Source: Isoetes taiwanensis
Taxonomy: Eukaryota; Streptophyta; Lycopodiopsida; Isoetales; Isoetaceae
NCBI GenBank assembly: GCA_021234155.1
Contig: JAJEKV010000062.1
Location: 7,270,425-7,334,424, forward strand
Reading direction: 5' to 3'
DNA: 64,000 nucleotides
A program made the translations under genes and the position numbers. The notes under the pieces were generated by a model that searched no databases, was not told the origin of the DNA, and worked only from the letters and a program-made list of their open reading frames with translations. Positions within the stretch are counted from its first letter, which is position 1, and every line of letters begins with the position of its first letter. This document shows, piece by piece, positions 25,106 through 36,469 of this stretch.

Positions 25106-25232
25106 AGGTCGTAGACATTTTAGACCAGGATCTAGTTGATGTTAGAGTGTTCATGCTTGAAGTTTTAAGATTAGAAGCAACAAAAGCTGGAACTGAGAGG
25201 AACATATGTATTGAGAAGTATGTAGGTGCATG
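25106..25232 (+). CDS. Possible terminal exon of an unknown gene
   Basis: Immediately right of the Copia LTR, CTGCAG (a possible 3' splice site) is followed by an open frame VVDILDQDLVDVRVFMLEVL, then RLEATKAGTERNICIEKYVG and a stop at about 25,232. The residue use is protein-like. I do not recognise the gene. It may be the last exon of a host gene whose intron or upstream region was disrupted by the Copia insertion, or chance. Confidence 0.25.
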
Positions 25233-25504
25233 AGTCACCTCGTACTTAAATCACTGTATATCTTTCTTATGTACATAATTGTTATTATAACCTTGATTCA
25301 TTTCAATGAAAATTCATATTCAATTCATCTCACAAACAAAGGAATCAAGTGTTTCAGAAGAATTCAAATCTTCAAAAGAAATCAAGACAAACTCATTTTC
25401 ACAAATAAGCACAAAACTTCACATGAGTTCTCAAAACTACGTAATGGTTTTACATTTCATCATCATCGAAAAGAACTTCTGCAAATTCTCAGAAAATTTT
25501 CTCC

Positions 25505-27313
25505 TCATCTAAATGATCCAAATTCTATATACAAATCCGCTTTGACGCTTAGTTGGTGGCATGTGAAGTCCGATTGCACAGATCTCGTTGTGAATACTAT
25601 GCCTAAGGCGCCTTTATCGCAAAAGATCATAGCCGACGTTGATCTTGTGCCCTTCTTGTAATACATACCTTCTATGACACTATCACCGGCGAGGTACCAT
25701 GTTCCATTGAGTTGGAAGTCTTTCTCCACTATCCATTTTGGTTTTGTGCACATCGTAATCCAAAATTCGTAACCCTCATCATTCCCTTTCTGAGCAATGA
25801 CAAAGAAAATTATCACCAACTCTAAGTGCCTCTCGCTAATATCGCGGGATTGGAGGAGAACAAGGACCCGCTGATTTATGGTCCTCAATGTCAAAGATGC
25901 ACATTGGAGGATGGTACAATAACTTTCAACGTAGTGCTTGTTCACACAATCGTCTCCACATGCCATCCAAGCAAAGAGCTACGTAAGCATGAAAGTTCCC
26001 TCGCAGTAACCGCAATGGAGATTCGTGATTGAATACATGTACACAATGGATCCGCCTAGTGTCCAAAAATCCTTTCTGCACCCCATGCTTATCTATATCC
26101 TCCACCTTGACTTCCCAAAAGAACCTTTTTTATATTCTTCCCTCTTATCGGTTTTCGATGTGTTCATCCATTCTGATGTTCCACAAGTAAACATCTCTTC
26201 GCAACTTCTACCACTTCATGAGCATTACCCAATTTTATGTTGTTGTATTTTAATTGCGCTTGTCTTAACCATCTCTTCAACTCAAAGAACTTTGCCATCG
26301 TGTTCACCTTTCCGTGGTTAGAACCAAAAAAATTCCACATCATATAGACATCGTTGTCGCTTTGTGTACCTAGCCACAAAGTAAAATGGTTTAGAAGCCT
26401 TGAATTGAGATGTCAGACCATCCGAAAACACATAATGTGTTTTTGGCACTCTTCCTTTCTCGCCTCCAGATATTTGTGGTGCTTCATGAAGCGTTGTTGC
26501 ACCTAACAAAGTATCGTGGTTCCCTATCATCCGATACATAGTAATGTGTTTCCTTGATAATCTCATCCGCCATCGAAATGCACTGATATGTTATTTGAAC
26601 CAAAATGGTAATCTGTTATTGACCCAAATAAGATCGACCGCACCTCCTCTTGTTCCTTGAATGTATAGTTCTCTCGCAAAAATCCACTACCGAGACATGC
26701 ATCTGGCGGGAGATTCTCCGTAGTTCTTTAAACCGCTTTTGCCCGCCATTGGTGCCCTGAAATTATGCAAAGGGAAAGATTTTAGACGCTTTTCGCTAAA
26801 ACCAGAAGCTCTTGGGTTCTCGGCCTCATTGTACCGATGAGTCGGCCTCCTACCGTAACTCGAGACGTTGTCTTTTTCATAGTCAATGTACTCCCATTTC
26901 ACTTTCCTATCGCCACTTCCTTCCATGGGACAGTCTGAAACTTTTGATTCCACACACCACAATTTCCAAGGATGCACACCTTCTTGTGAAACTCATCTAA
27001 TTCACTCTTTGGACACAATATAGATCTCCACAAGCTTCCTCAGACTTGCAATTTTATGCTGGTGTGCCCCCGCATTGACCAAGTTCATGTGATCTACAAA
27101 CATCGCAGTGCAAGTGCAATTCTTCGGATGTTTGGTTCTCATCCCATTGAGTCCATCCACTAGCATTTGCATCCTCACGTGCTGAATGCAACAACAACTA
27201 TTGAAGTCCTTCAATTTCACAACAAACCAGGGTTTTAGCTTCTCAAAAGCTCGAAGACGAATCTTAATTTCTAAATGTTGGTCCAGAAACCTCTTGAACA
27301 ATAGCATCTGCAT
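25505..27313 (-). pseudogene. Unassigned transposase-like gene, decayed
   Basis: Four minus-strand pieces follow one another. First, 27,002-27,313 has KLKPWFVVKLKDFNSCCCIQ and HVRMQMLVDGLN, a Cys/His cluster. Second, 26,687-26,977 has VKWEYIDYEKDN. Third, 26,318-26,566 has HYVFSDGLTSQFKASKPFYF and, in the next frame (26,164-26,379), WNFFGSNHGK. Fourth, 25,505-25,966 has KGNDEGYEFWITMCTKPKW and AGDSVIEGMYYKK. The order Cys/His cluster, then an SDG-x-x-SQ-x-K motif, then WNFF-x-S-x-HGKG with nearby acidic residues, recalls a group of uncharacterised eukaryotic transposases with an RNase-H-like core. I cannot name the superfamily. About 600 residues would be expected, and at least three frameshifts make this copy dead. 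The 5' end abuts the CA/TGG repeats at 27,330. Confidence 0.55.
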
Positions 27314-27329
27314 GAAATGAACACTAAAC

Positions 27330-27560
27330 TGTTAGGATGTGTATACCACACCAAACCATGCACCATACCATGCCCCACACTCATCATATTCACCAGAACG
27401 AGCACCTTAGTGCTGTGTACATTACCACACACCACACCACACCGCACCACACACCACACCATTCACCACACACATACACCAAATGGTGGAGTGTGGAGTG
27501 GTGGTGGAGTGTGGTGGTGGTGGAGTGTGGTGGTGGCACACTCACCCCGGTTTTTGGTCC
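27330..27560. repeat. CACACC then TGG/GTGGA simple repeats
   Basis: The plus strand switches from CACACCACACC-type repeat (27,418-27,480) to GTGGTGGAGTGTGG-type repeat (27,483-27,536), so the block is roughly self-complementary. The exit sequence CACACTCACCCCGG followed by TTTTTGGTCCACTGT matches, in reverse, the edge of the larger TGG block at 37,209-37,240. Histidine- and valine-rich ORFs here are repeat translations. Confidence 0.8.
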
Positions 27561-27699
27561 ACTGTAGAAAACATCAGTTTTGGTAGGTCTACATGTCCTG
27601 TTTTCAAAGAATCCTACATGTGGATTTGTGGAGGTATGGTTTTGTTCGATAATGGTGTTTTTTTTTCAGTGGACTAAAACATCCACTGTTGTTTTGTAG

Positions 27700-28260
27700 T
27701 TTCTTCTATTGTGACATGTCATTTTATAATACAATCCACTGTAGAAAAGAATACTTGAATTTCTACATGTCTAATAATTCTATTGTCACATGTCTTTATA
27801 GATGTAGGAAAGAATATTTGATTCTCTACATGTCCTATACTTCCATTCACATGTCTTTATAGTAGTAGGACAGAGTACTTTATTTGCTAAGGCATTGTAG
27901 GAAAGAATACATGAATTATGACATGTGTAATACTTCTATTGTCACATGTCTTTATAGAAGTAGGAAAGAATACTTGATTCTCCACATGTCGTATGCTTCC
28001 ATGTCATATGTCTTTATAGTAGTAGGATAGAGTACTTTATTTGCTAAGGCATTGTAGGAAAGAATACATGAATTACGACATGTGTAATACTTCTATTGTC
28101 ACATGTCTTTATAGAAGTAGGAAAGAATACTTGATTCTCTACATGTCCTATCCTTCCATATCACGAGTCTTTATAGTGGTAGGACAGAGTACTTGATTTG
28201 CTACATGTGCACGATTTGCTGCATGTGCGCGATCACATGTCCTTATACTAGTATTCCATG
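27700..28260. repeat. Tandem repeat, ~158 bp period
   Basis: GCATTGTAGGAAAGAATACA recurs at about 27,893 and 28,051, and CTTCTATTGTCACATGTC recurs with the same spacing. Shorter internal echoes (CATGTCTTTATAG, GTAGGA, GAGTACTTTATTTGC) show an older ~80-bp sub-period. No coding frame. Confidence 0.7.
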
Positions 28261-28299
28261 TAAGACAAGTTACTTCAACTACTTCAATTACTTAACACC

Positions 28300-28815
28300 T
28301 ATTTTTGCATAACAAAACCATCAAGAATTTGATTTGTATTCCTTGAGGGAGTGCAGGACCGCTGCAACAAATCCCTAAGCATTAATGTCATAGGATCACG
28401 CAAAATCCTAACAATATCCTAACATTTTGGATATTGTTAGAGAAAGACCATTAAACCACGCCTACATTTTTGCATAACAAACCATTAAGAATTGTGAGAT
28501 GTATTTTTTTTATGGAGGATAGGACCATTGCAACAAATCCCCAAGCATTAAAATGGCAAGACCATGCAATATCCTAACATTATTCCCCCATTTTGGATAT
28601 CGTTAGTGGAACACCATTAAACCGTTCCTACATCTTGGTATAATTTAGACCATTAAGAATTTGAGATGTAATTGTTTATGGGGAATAGGACCATTGCAAC
28701 AAATCCCCAAGCATTATAAAATGGCAAGACTATGCAATATCCTAACATTATCCCCCCATTTTGGATATCATTAGTGGAACACCATTAAACAATGCCTACA
28801 TCTAGTTGGTACTAA
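28300..28815. repeat. Three tandem copies of a ~165-bp repeat
   Basis: Each copy has CCATTAAGAATT (or ATCAAGAATT), GCAACAAATCCCCAAGCATT, CAATATCCTAACATTA and TTTTGGATAT followed by GTTAG, then CCATTAAAC and CCTACAT. CCTACAT occurs near 28,461, 28,626 and 28,794. The second and third copies are closest to each other. Confidence 0.75.
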
Positions 28816-28979
28816 GGTTCGCTATAGACAATCCAATAGTTATCCACGTCATCCAATGGTTTTAATTGTATCTAATTTATCTTATCCAATGGTTCTTTCT
28901 AAGAATGCAATGGTTCTTTGAAAAACAAGATAACTTATTGCACTTAGACGATTTGCACTAAGAACATATCAAACCGTAA

Positions 28980-31675
28980 AGTGTCCTGGCAGTCGACCGT
29001 GTAGAAACCCAAGTGTTTTGTTGTTCGAAAGCGAGACAAAAAGCTCTGAATGGAGATTTGACTTTGCCATGTTGTCCGAAACAGCGAAATTACCCTAGGG
29101 ACCAAGTTACACGGTCATTTTTTGCAGCAAAAGAAACACAAACCCTCTACATGGCTCCGCTAAGGCCAATTCACTACGAACGTGTTGGGCATGAGCTACT
29201 TTGGCGCTTCCTGGAGCAGGGGTGGTCTTCTACCCACGAAACTTGGTCTCCAGGGTAATGTCGATGTTTTGAGTCCGCTTGGCGAGTCGATCACAGCCCG
29301 AGGGTGGGAGAGTTGCCCGCCCATGGCTGGCCAAGGACCTTCCGAGAGGACCTTTTGGGTCGAATCTGCTTCCTGGAAGGTTTTAGGGCTCCCTTCTCAA
29401 GCGCCAACGCCTCCCACTACCTCATGACATTATGCAAGCTCCTGTCCAATCGGGTTAGGTATGGGCTCCAAAACATAAACCCCGCGCCTTGCCGTGTTAT
29501 TGTAGGGTTTACGTTATGGAGGTCGCTTTGGTCCGTTGCACTTTGGGACATGGTCGCTTGTAAATTTGCGTTTGAAAACACGAGGCAAAGAGAAATTGCA
29601 AGAATGGGGTTTGGATTTATTCTCCTCCTATTTTTACAATTAAAAGTGTAGAGCCTTTTATGCAAGAGCAAAATTGTTTGGGGTCACTCAGATTGGCTAA
29701 TAGATCGAAAACTCTGTTATTTCAGTTCTCACGGCCCCCCATGCATGTTTAGAAATGGTCCACCTAGTTATCAAAGAAGTCGACCATGTTTTTTGTTCCA
29801 AAACGTAAACCCTGTGCGTTGCTAGGTTATTCTAGGGTTTACGTTATGGAGGTTGAGTTTTATTCAGTTGCACTTGAGACATGGTCGAGAAGCCGCAGCT
29901 TGAAAACAAGAAGCAATAGAAACCGACGAAATGGGGTTTGGATTTACCGAGGCGTGCTTTCCTACCGGTGCTCCTCGAGGGCAAATGCCAATGCCTCCCT
30001 TCCCCGAGCCTTGTTTCCCTATCCCACCATTGAATTCTCCATTCAAGTAACTTGCTTCGAGGTTTCAAACAAATTCAAGATCTGTCCCGGAGAACATATC
30101 AAAATCGCCAAAAGTGTCCCGCGCAAGCGTAGTGTAGAAACCCAAGTGTTTTGTCGTTCGGCAAATAAAAGGTTCGAATGGAGATTTGACTTCGCCATGT
30201 CGCTCAAAACAACGAAATTACCCTAGAGACCAAGTTATACGGTCATTCTTTGCGGCAAAAAAGAAGCCGCGAACCCTCTACATGGCGGATGCCCCGCACC
30301 TGCGCTAAGGCCAATTCACTACTGAACGTGTTGGACATGAGCTACTTTGGCGCTTCGAAAGGGGGTGGTCTTCGCCCACGAAACTTGGTCTCCGGTAATG
30401 TCGATGTTTCGAGTCCGCTGGCGAAGTCGGATCACGCCCGGGTGGGAGAGTTGCCCGCCCCGGTGGCCAAGGACCTTCCGAGAGAGGACCTTTTGGGTCA
30501 ACTATTTCGAAGGTTTTAGGGCTCCGTCTTCTGGCGTCCAACGCCCCCACTACCTCATGATGTTGTGCAAGATCCTGGTCCAATCGACTAGGTATGGCCT
30601 CCAAAACGTAAACCTTGTGCGTTGCTAGGTTATTGTAGGGTTTACGTTATGGAGGTCGAAGTTTTATTCGATTGCACTTGAGACATGGTTGAGAAGCCGC
30701 AGCTTGAAAACAAGAAGCAATAGAAACCCGGCGAAATGGGATTTGGATTTACCGAGGCGGGCTTTCCTACCGGTGCTCCTCCTGAGGGCAAATGCCAATG
30801 CATGCCTTCCCGAACCCGGTTTCCCTATCCCACCGTTGAATTCTCCATTCAAGTAACTTGCTTCGGCAAGTTCAAAAATTCAAGATCTGTCCGGAGAACA
30901 TATCAAACCGCAAAGTGTCATCAATGACCGTAGAAAACCCAAGTTTTTGTCGTTCGGGCGTTACAAAGGCTCTAATGGGGATTTGACTTAGCCATATCGT
31001 CCAAAACAAAAAAATTACCCTAGGGAGCAAGTTACACGGTCATTTTTTGCAGCAAAGAAACACAACCCTCTACATGGCGTTATTAGCCCTCCGCTAAGGC
31101 CAATTCACTACTGAACGTGTTGGACATTAGCTACTTTGGCGCTTCCCTGGCGGGGGGTGGTCTTCTGCCCCAAACTTGGTCTCCGTGGTAATGTCGATGT
31201 TTCGAGTTCGCTTGGCGAGTCGATCACGCCCGGGGTGGGAGAGTTGCCCGTCCCGCGGCCGGGGACCTTCCGGAGAGGACATTTTGGGTCGAATCGCTTC
31301 GGAAGGTTTTAGGGCTCTCCGTCTTCAAGGCCAATGCCCTCCCACTACCTCATGACATTATGCAAGATCCTGGTCCAATCTGGCTAGGGTATGGCCTCCA
31401 AAACGTAAACCCCGTGCCTTGCCGGTTATTGTAGGGTTTACGCTATGAGGTCGAAGTTTTATTCACCGCACTTGAGACATGGTCGAAGTCGCAGCTTGAA
31501 AACAAGAAGCAATAGAAACTGACAAAATGTGGTTTGGATTTACCCTCCTTCCAGTGTCGCCATTAGAAGTCAAGAACACATTTTGTAGTAGCAAATTTTT
31601 TTGGAATGATTCGGGTCGCCAATAGATCCAAACTCTGTTATTTCAGTTGCCATGGCTCGCATGCATGTTTGAAAA
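28980..31675 (-). repeat. Three inverted relatives of the macrosatellite
   Basis: Read on the minus strand, landmarks such as CCCTAGGGTAATTTCG, CCAAAGTAGCTCATGTCCAA and AGACCAAGTTTCG-type words match the 1.1-kb units of 1-13,156 in order, at lower identity. Equivalent landmarks recur about every 0.8-1.1 kb, at roughly 29,090, 30,215 and 31,015 for the CCCTAG word. Each unit holds a ~60-bp hairpin (29,464-29,523; 29,796-29,852; 30,596-30,657; 31,393-31,452). The units are separated by segments with CTCTGTTATTTCAG that the left array lacks. Non-coding. Confidence 0.85.
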
Positions 31676-32435
31676 AGGTACACCAGTCCCAAGTGCAATC
31701 GACCACTTTTGGCCTCCATAACGTAAACCCTACAATAACCTGGCAAGGCACAGGGTTTATGTTTTGGAGGCCATACCCTAGCCAGATTGGACCAGGATCT
31801 TGCACAATGTCATGAGGTAGTGGGAGGGCATTGACGCCAGAAGACGGAGCCCTAAAACCTTCCAGAAGCAGTTCGACCCAAAATGTCCTCTCTGGAAGGT
31901 CCCTGGCCACGGACGGGCAACTCTCCCACCCCGAATCGGTGATCTCGACTCTTTAACTTCGAACATCGACATTACCCCGAGACCAAGTTTCGCGGGCGTA
32001 AGACCACCCCCGCCCGTGAAGCGCCAAAGTAGCTCATGTCCAACACGTTCGTAGTGAATTGGCCTTAGCGCAGGGTGCAGAATACTGTCATGTAGAGGGT
32101 TCGTGCTTCTTTTGCTGCAAAGAATGACCGTGTAACTTGGTCCCTAGGGTAATTTCGCTATTTCGGACGATATGGCGAAGTCAAATCTCCATTCCGGAGC
32201 CTTTATACTGCCCAAACGACAAAGCACGTGGCTTTCTACATGGTCGACTGCAGGACACTTTGCGGTTTGATATGTTCTCTCGGACAGATCTTGAATTTTT
32301 TTGAACCTGCTTGAAGCAGGTTACTTGAAGAGTGGATTCAACGGTCGGATGGGAAACCGGGCTCCGGGAAGGGAGGCATTGGCATTTGCCCTCCCGGAGG
32401 AGCACTAGTAGGAAAGCCTTTGTGATGTCCGTCTC
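31676..32435 (+). repeat. Direct-orientation relative of the macrosatellite
   Basis: This single unit runs in the same orientation as the left array and opposite to 28,980-31,675, so the two meet head to head near 31,675. CCCTAGGGTAATTTCG at 32,142 and CAACGGTCGGATGGG at 32,339 correspond to CCCTAGGGTAATTTCG and CAACGGCCGGATAGG of the array. The hairpin of this family lies at 31,711-31,772. The unit ends against the 19-bp minisatellite. Confidence 0.85.
31711..31772. other. Family-conserved hairpin at the inversion point
   Basis: GGCCTCCATAACGTAAACCC and GGGTTTATGTTTTGGAGGCC form 20-base arms with three mismatches around a loop of about 20 bases. The same arm/loop arrangement is in every unit of this family and, weaker, in each unit of the 1.1-kb array (for example 2,932-2,992). 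Confidence 0.75.
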
Positions 32436-32439
32436 CTTG

Positions 32440-33680
32440 GGTCTGGCCTCTCCAACATGCCACGTGAGCTCCAACATGCCACATAGGCTCCAACATGCCA
32501 CGTGAGCTCTAGCATGCCACCTAGGCTCCAACGTGCCACGTAGGCTCCAACATGCCATCTAGGCTCCAACATGCCAAGGTGGCTCCAACATGCACCACCT
32601 AGGCTCAAGCGTGCCACCCACGCCCAACATGCCACGTGGGCTCCAACATGCCACCTACCATGCCACCTACGCTCCAACATGCCATGTGAGCTCCAACATG
32701 CCACATAGGCTCCAACATGCCAAGTTGGCTCCAACGTGCCACCTAGGCTCAAGCATGCAAGGTGGCTCAAATATGCCACCTAGGCTCCAACATGCCACCA
32801 AGGCTTCAACATGCCACGTAGGCTCCAACATGCCACCTAGGCTCCAACATGCCTCGTGAGCTCTAGCGTGCCACCTAGGCTCCAACGTGCCACCTAGGCT
32901 CCAACATGCCACCTAGGCTCCAACATGCCAAGGTGGCTCCAACATGCCACCTAGGCTCAAGCGTGCCAAGGTGGCTCAAACATGCCACCTAGGCTCCAAC
33001 ATGCCACGTGGAGGGCTCCAACATGCCACCTAGGCTCTAACATGCCACCCACGCCCAACATGCCACGTGGGCTCCAACATGCCACCTAGCATGCCACCTA
33101 GGCTCCAACATGCCACCAAGGCTTCAACATGCCACGTAGGCTCCAACATGCCTCATGAGCTCTAGCATGCCACCTAGGCTCCAACGTGCCACCTAGACTC
33201 CAATATGCCACCTAGGCTCCAACATGCCAAGGTGGCTCCAACATGCCACCTAGGCTCAAGCGTGCCAAGGTGGCTCAAACATGCCACCTAGGCTCCAACA
33301 TGCCATGTAGGCTCCAACATGCCAACTAGGCTCCAACATGCCACCTACGCTCTGACATGCCACGTGGGCTCCAACATGCCACCTAGCATGCCACATAGGC
33401 TCCAACATGCCACCTGGGCTCCAACATGCCACGTGAGCTCCAACATGCCAAGTTGGCTCCAACGTGCCACCTAGGCTCCAACATGCCAAGGTGGCTCACA
33501 ACATGCTTGGTATGTTGGAGCCTAGGTGGCACGTTGGACCCCACGTGGCATGTTTGAGCCACCTTGACATGTTTGAGCCACCTTGGCATGTTTGAGCCTA
33601 AGTGGCATGTTGGTGCCTAGGTGGCTCAAGCATGCCAAGGTGGCTCAAACATGCCAAGGTGGCTCAAACATGTCACCATT
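32440..33680 (+). repeat. 19-bp minisatellite GCTCCAACATGCCACCTAG
   Basis: About 65 copies of a 19-bp unit, with variants CATGCCAAGGTG, CATGCCACGTAG and CTCAAGCGTGCC, fill the interval. Between about 33,510 and 33,625 the units run in the opposite orientation, then flip back. Because 19 is not a multiple of 3 and the unit lacks stop codons, long ORFs of the type ACWSLGGMLEPRWHVGA appear on the minus strand and similar ones on the plus strand. These are repeat translations, not evidence of a protein. Confidence 0.95.
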
Positions 33681-34880
33681 GGGGTTTTTGGATGGCATTC
33701 TTGGCAATGGTTCTAAAAAAGAAAGATGGCTTGTCATTTGTAGGGACTGGATAAGTGCAGGTAGCTACGTTTGCATGCCAAAACTCCAGCCCCCTGCTCC
33801 AGTGCTGAAACTTTGCTCCTGGTGCAGATGCGATTAGGGAGGCGACACTTGATTGTGGAAAACTAAGAGGCGCGGATTCCTGAGGGTGTGCCTGGACTGG
33901 ATAGTGTTAAAACCAAAGCTGCATTTCCTGGTGTTTGTCGCTCTGGTGAAACCATTGCGGCCTGGAGATTCGAATCCTCCGGCCCAACAAGGAGGATTTA
34001 TTTCATTTGTGTCTTTATTTCTTTGCTTTGTTTCTTTGTTTCTCTTGTCTTGTTTCTTTCACAAAGGTCGGATTGGAGGCAATGTGAATCTGATGTAGAA
34101 TGTCAAAGGCAGTTGGAGATTCATTCCGGCTTTGTGGCCATTGCGGTCTGGAGATGCAAAACATATGGCAAGGAAAGTTTTTAGTTGTTTGTTTGATTCA
34201 AAAGTTCTTGCCTCCTCAAATGCTCCAAATAAGCTATGATGTAATTATCTTTAGGACCCAAAATGCGAGTTGGGCATTTATTTTGATAAGTAAAACTTGG
34301 GTAAGACATTGCAGCTGCCCTCAAATTCGTCTTTTCGGCAAGAGCCAGCATCATATTTACATATGCATGTCTTAGTTGGAGATTCTAATTGGTTTGGCTG
34401 AAATTCTTTCCACCAGTCTGCGGTGCTTGATGCCGAGCTTTGCTACCATTGGGTTCCATGTTTTTTTGCCCTCAAATTTTTCCAACTGTGCCTAGTCCAC
34501 TGTGCACTTTTGCACCATTAAAAGTTGCACATGGAACTCCAGTGAAAAAATCGAGGGTCGTTGATCTGGCACAATGGAGGGGATATTCGTCAGATCAATG
34601 TTCCATAAACAATATAAAAAACATCCATTAAGTAGTTGATTTAGTAGATTATTATAGGTTGAAAATTTGAGAATTACAATGTGTAAAAAATTGCCCCATC
34701 AAGGTGAGAATAACGGTCTGGATTTGACGAAGATAAATGGCCCAGATGGTGATCTTAGTAGTATGATCTTATTGGTTCTATTTTTTTAACGCTTCAGATT
34801 TACTGATAGTAGAGATGGACGGTGAAGATCATGATCCTCGTCCTATGATCTTACTGGCTAAGAAATGAAGGGCTGAGATT
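33681..34880. other. No confident gene; tRNA-like box B word
   Basis: CCTGGAGATTCGAATCCTCC at 33,961-33,980 resembles a tRNA T-arm/box B and could be a trace of a SINE, but no box A or tail is visible. A related GCGGTCTGGAGATGC word is at 34,143. Short ORFs here have no recognisable domains. Confidence 0.3.
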
Positions 34881-34884
34881 TTTT

Positions 34885-35292
34885 TTGCCGCCATTGCTTT
34901 CTTTCTCCAGCTATGGCGCTGCTTGTGCATGTCCGATGCTATGCCGCTATGGTGGATTCGATTCGAGCTATGGCGCCATGGTGGATCCGGAGCGACTGCA
35001 TTTCAAGTTTGTTCATGACCAGGGCCGGATCTGCAGCTCTGTAATGCCATCTGCTTTCCTTTTTCTTTCCGGCTCTCTGCCTTCCATTCTTTCTCACGTT
35101 CTCTTCCATTCTCTTCCATTCTTTCATTCTTTCTCACTGCCTTCCTTGAAATCCGGCTCTCTGCCTTCCTTGAAATCCTCCATTCTTTCTGGCGTTCTTC
35201 ATATCACGTTCTTCACATTCTTTCTCTGCCTTTGGGCTCGAGGCTCTGCCCGGGGTACTCCTGCTTTCTCTAGAAGGATTTGGAGCTCATAA
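34885..35292 (+). CDS. Ser/Phe/Leu-rich ORF, unknown
   Basis: A 135-residue ORF with FLFLSGSLPSILSHVLFHSL, then repeats of SLPSLKSGS and SLPSLKSS, generated by a short CTTCCTTGAAATCC duplication. This pyrimidine-rich stretch looks more like a 5' untranslated or intronic region than a protein. I list it because a possible gene body follows at 35,336. Confidence 0.12.
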   Translation: MPPLLSFSSYGAACACPMLCRYGGFDSSYGAMVDPERLHFKFVHDQGRICSSVMPSAFLFLSGSLPSILSHVLFHSLPFFHSFSLPSLKSGSLPSLKSSILSGVLHITFFTFFLCLWARGSARGTPAFSRRIWSS

Positions 35293-35335
35293 TAAGCTTT
35301 CAAGGTCTGCCTTTCTTGCAGACATAGCTGCGGCT

Positions 35336-35808
35336 ATGGAAGGCGGGTCCTCTTCTCAAAACTTGAAGGCTCTTCTTTCCGTGTTAGCTTTTCAGAAATA
35401 TTATGCAATCAGCTCTGCTCTTATCCCGCCAGACATCAAAGCTAAGAGGGACCGTGGATTTATTTGTTATTTTGCCAAGACATCAAAGCTAAGAGGGACA
35501 AGATGCAGGCGCTTGGAGATCGGCGTTCCAGAAGTAGAAGTCGCATTAAAAGCAAGAAAGGAGTTTTTGACCTTGCATTCAGAAGGAAGCCCAGAGTGTC
35601 GAATTTGGAAAGAATCGAAGAAAAAAGGGGTTGTGCTGCTCTGCCTCTACGAAAAATTTGTCGATTTGCTCTTCAGAGCCATGTGGAACCTAATCAGAGC
35701 TCTAATTTAGCAGCAGAAAGATCCCGAGGTTCTTTTTATTGTTTATTGTTTATGTTTTTGCAAAGAAGTTTTTGCATGTTAAGTTACAGAGCATTCGTGG
35801 CCCTTTAG
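35336..35808 (+). CDS. Possible unknown gene, two overlapping frames
   Basis: ATG at 35,336 opens a 124-residue frame beginning MEGGSSSQNLKALLSVLAFQ. A second frame (35,464-35,808) carries a basic stretch, DRRSRSRSRIKSKKG, resembling a short RS-type run. A 21-base word (GACATCAAAGCTAAGAGGGA plus one base) occurs twice, at 35,431 and 35,482, and shifts the frame, which could be a small duplication within one gene. No domain is recognised. It could be a host gene remnant or chance. Confidence 0.2.
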
Positions 35809-35809
35809 G

Positions 35810-36460
35810 TACATTGCAGGTTGAAGGAAGAAGATAGCAGCAAATACGGCAGGTAGGCAGTAACAGAGCAGCATGGAACGAGGAATGCCCAATAAATGCT
35901 TCTGGTTGTGCCATTTCTGCTCCATTTTATGCTCCAATCTGCTCCAATATTCTTGATTCAGAATCCATCTTTCTGTCCTGAGCTGGGTCGATTTATGTAA
36001 CTCATCTTCAATTTAATTTTTGAGCTTTCCTTTTGTATCTGTTATTCTTCTTGGATTTAATTTTTTGTAAAAGCTGAAAACCTGAAGCAATAGGCCTCTC
36101 AATGGCACTCGGAGCTTTCATCCGTGGGTTCAAACCACATTGACAGTGCAGGCAGAATACAGCAGAGTTGAAGCCTTCTGCAGTTTCATTTATTTTTTCT
36201 GGATAATGCAATGAAATAAAATAAATGAGATCAATTGTGCTACATTGAATTCAATATTTTGAACCTTAAACCATTGAATGTTTTAATCTAAGTTAAAACT
36301 TAGATTGCAATCTATTTAGTATGTCTGAATGAGAATAGAGATAACATGACATTGCCTTATATGTACTTGTTTGGGTTCGATTCCCAAAAAGGCTCTTTTT
36401 TTACAATAAAAAAGATTATACAAAATTCATAATATATTAACTTTTAAATTGTGGCCTATA
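35810..36460. other. No gene seen; T-arm-like word with T-run
   Basis: TTGGGTTCGATTCCCAA (36,371-36,387) is a good tRNA T-arm/box B match, followed by a TTTTTTT run at 36,395 that could end Pol III transcription. No acceptor stem, D-arm or box A precedes it, so it is not called a tRNA gene. It may be a SINE remnant. Confidence 0.3.
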
Positions 36461-36469
36461 GTATGTTTT

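Noticed and set aside
27700-28815. CRISPR-like regular repeats
   Set aside because: Adjacent repeats of 158-165 bp without unique spacers in a plant-type genome; ordinary tandem duplication.
32181-33837. Trp/His/Cys-rich repeat proteins in the minisatellite
   Set aside because: The 19-bp unit simply lacks stop codons; the peptides are by-products of the repeat on both strands.
33955-33985. tRNA-derived SINE
   Set aside because: One box-B-like word but no box A, A-tail or target duplication.
36371-36402. tRNA gene
   Set aside because: Only a T-arm-like word and a T-run; no acceptor, D or anticodon arms around it.
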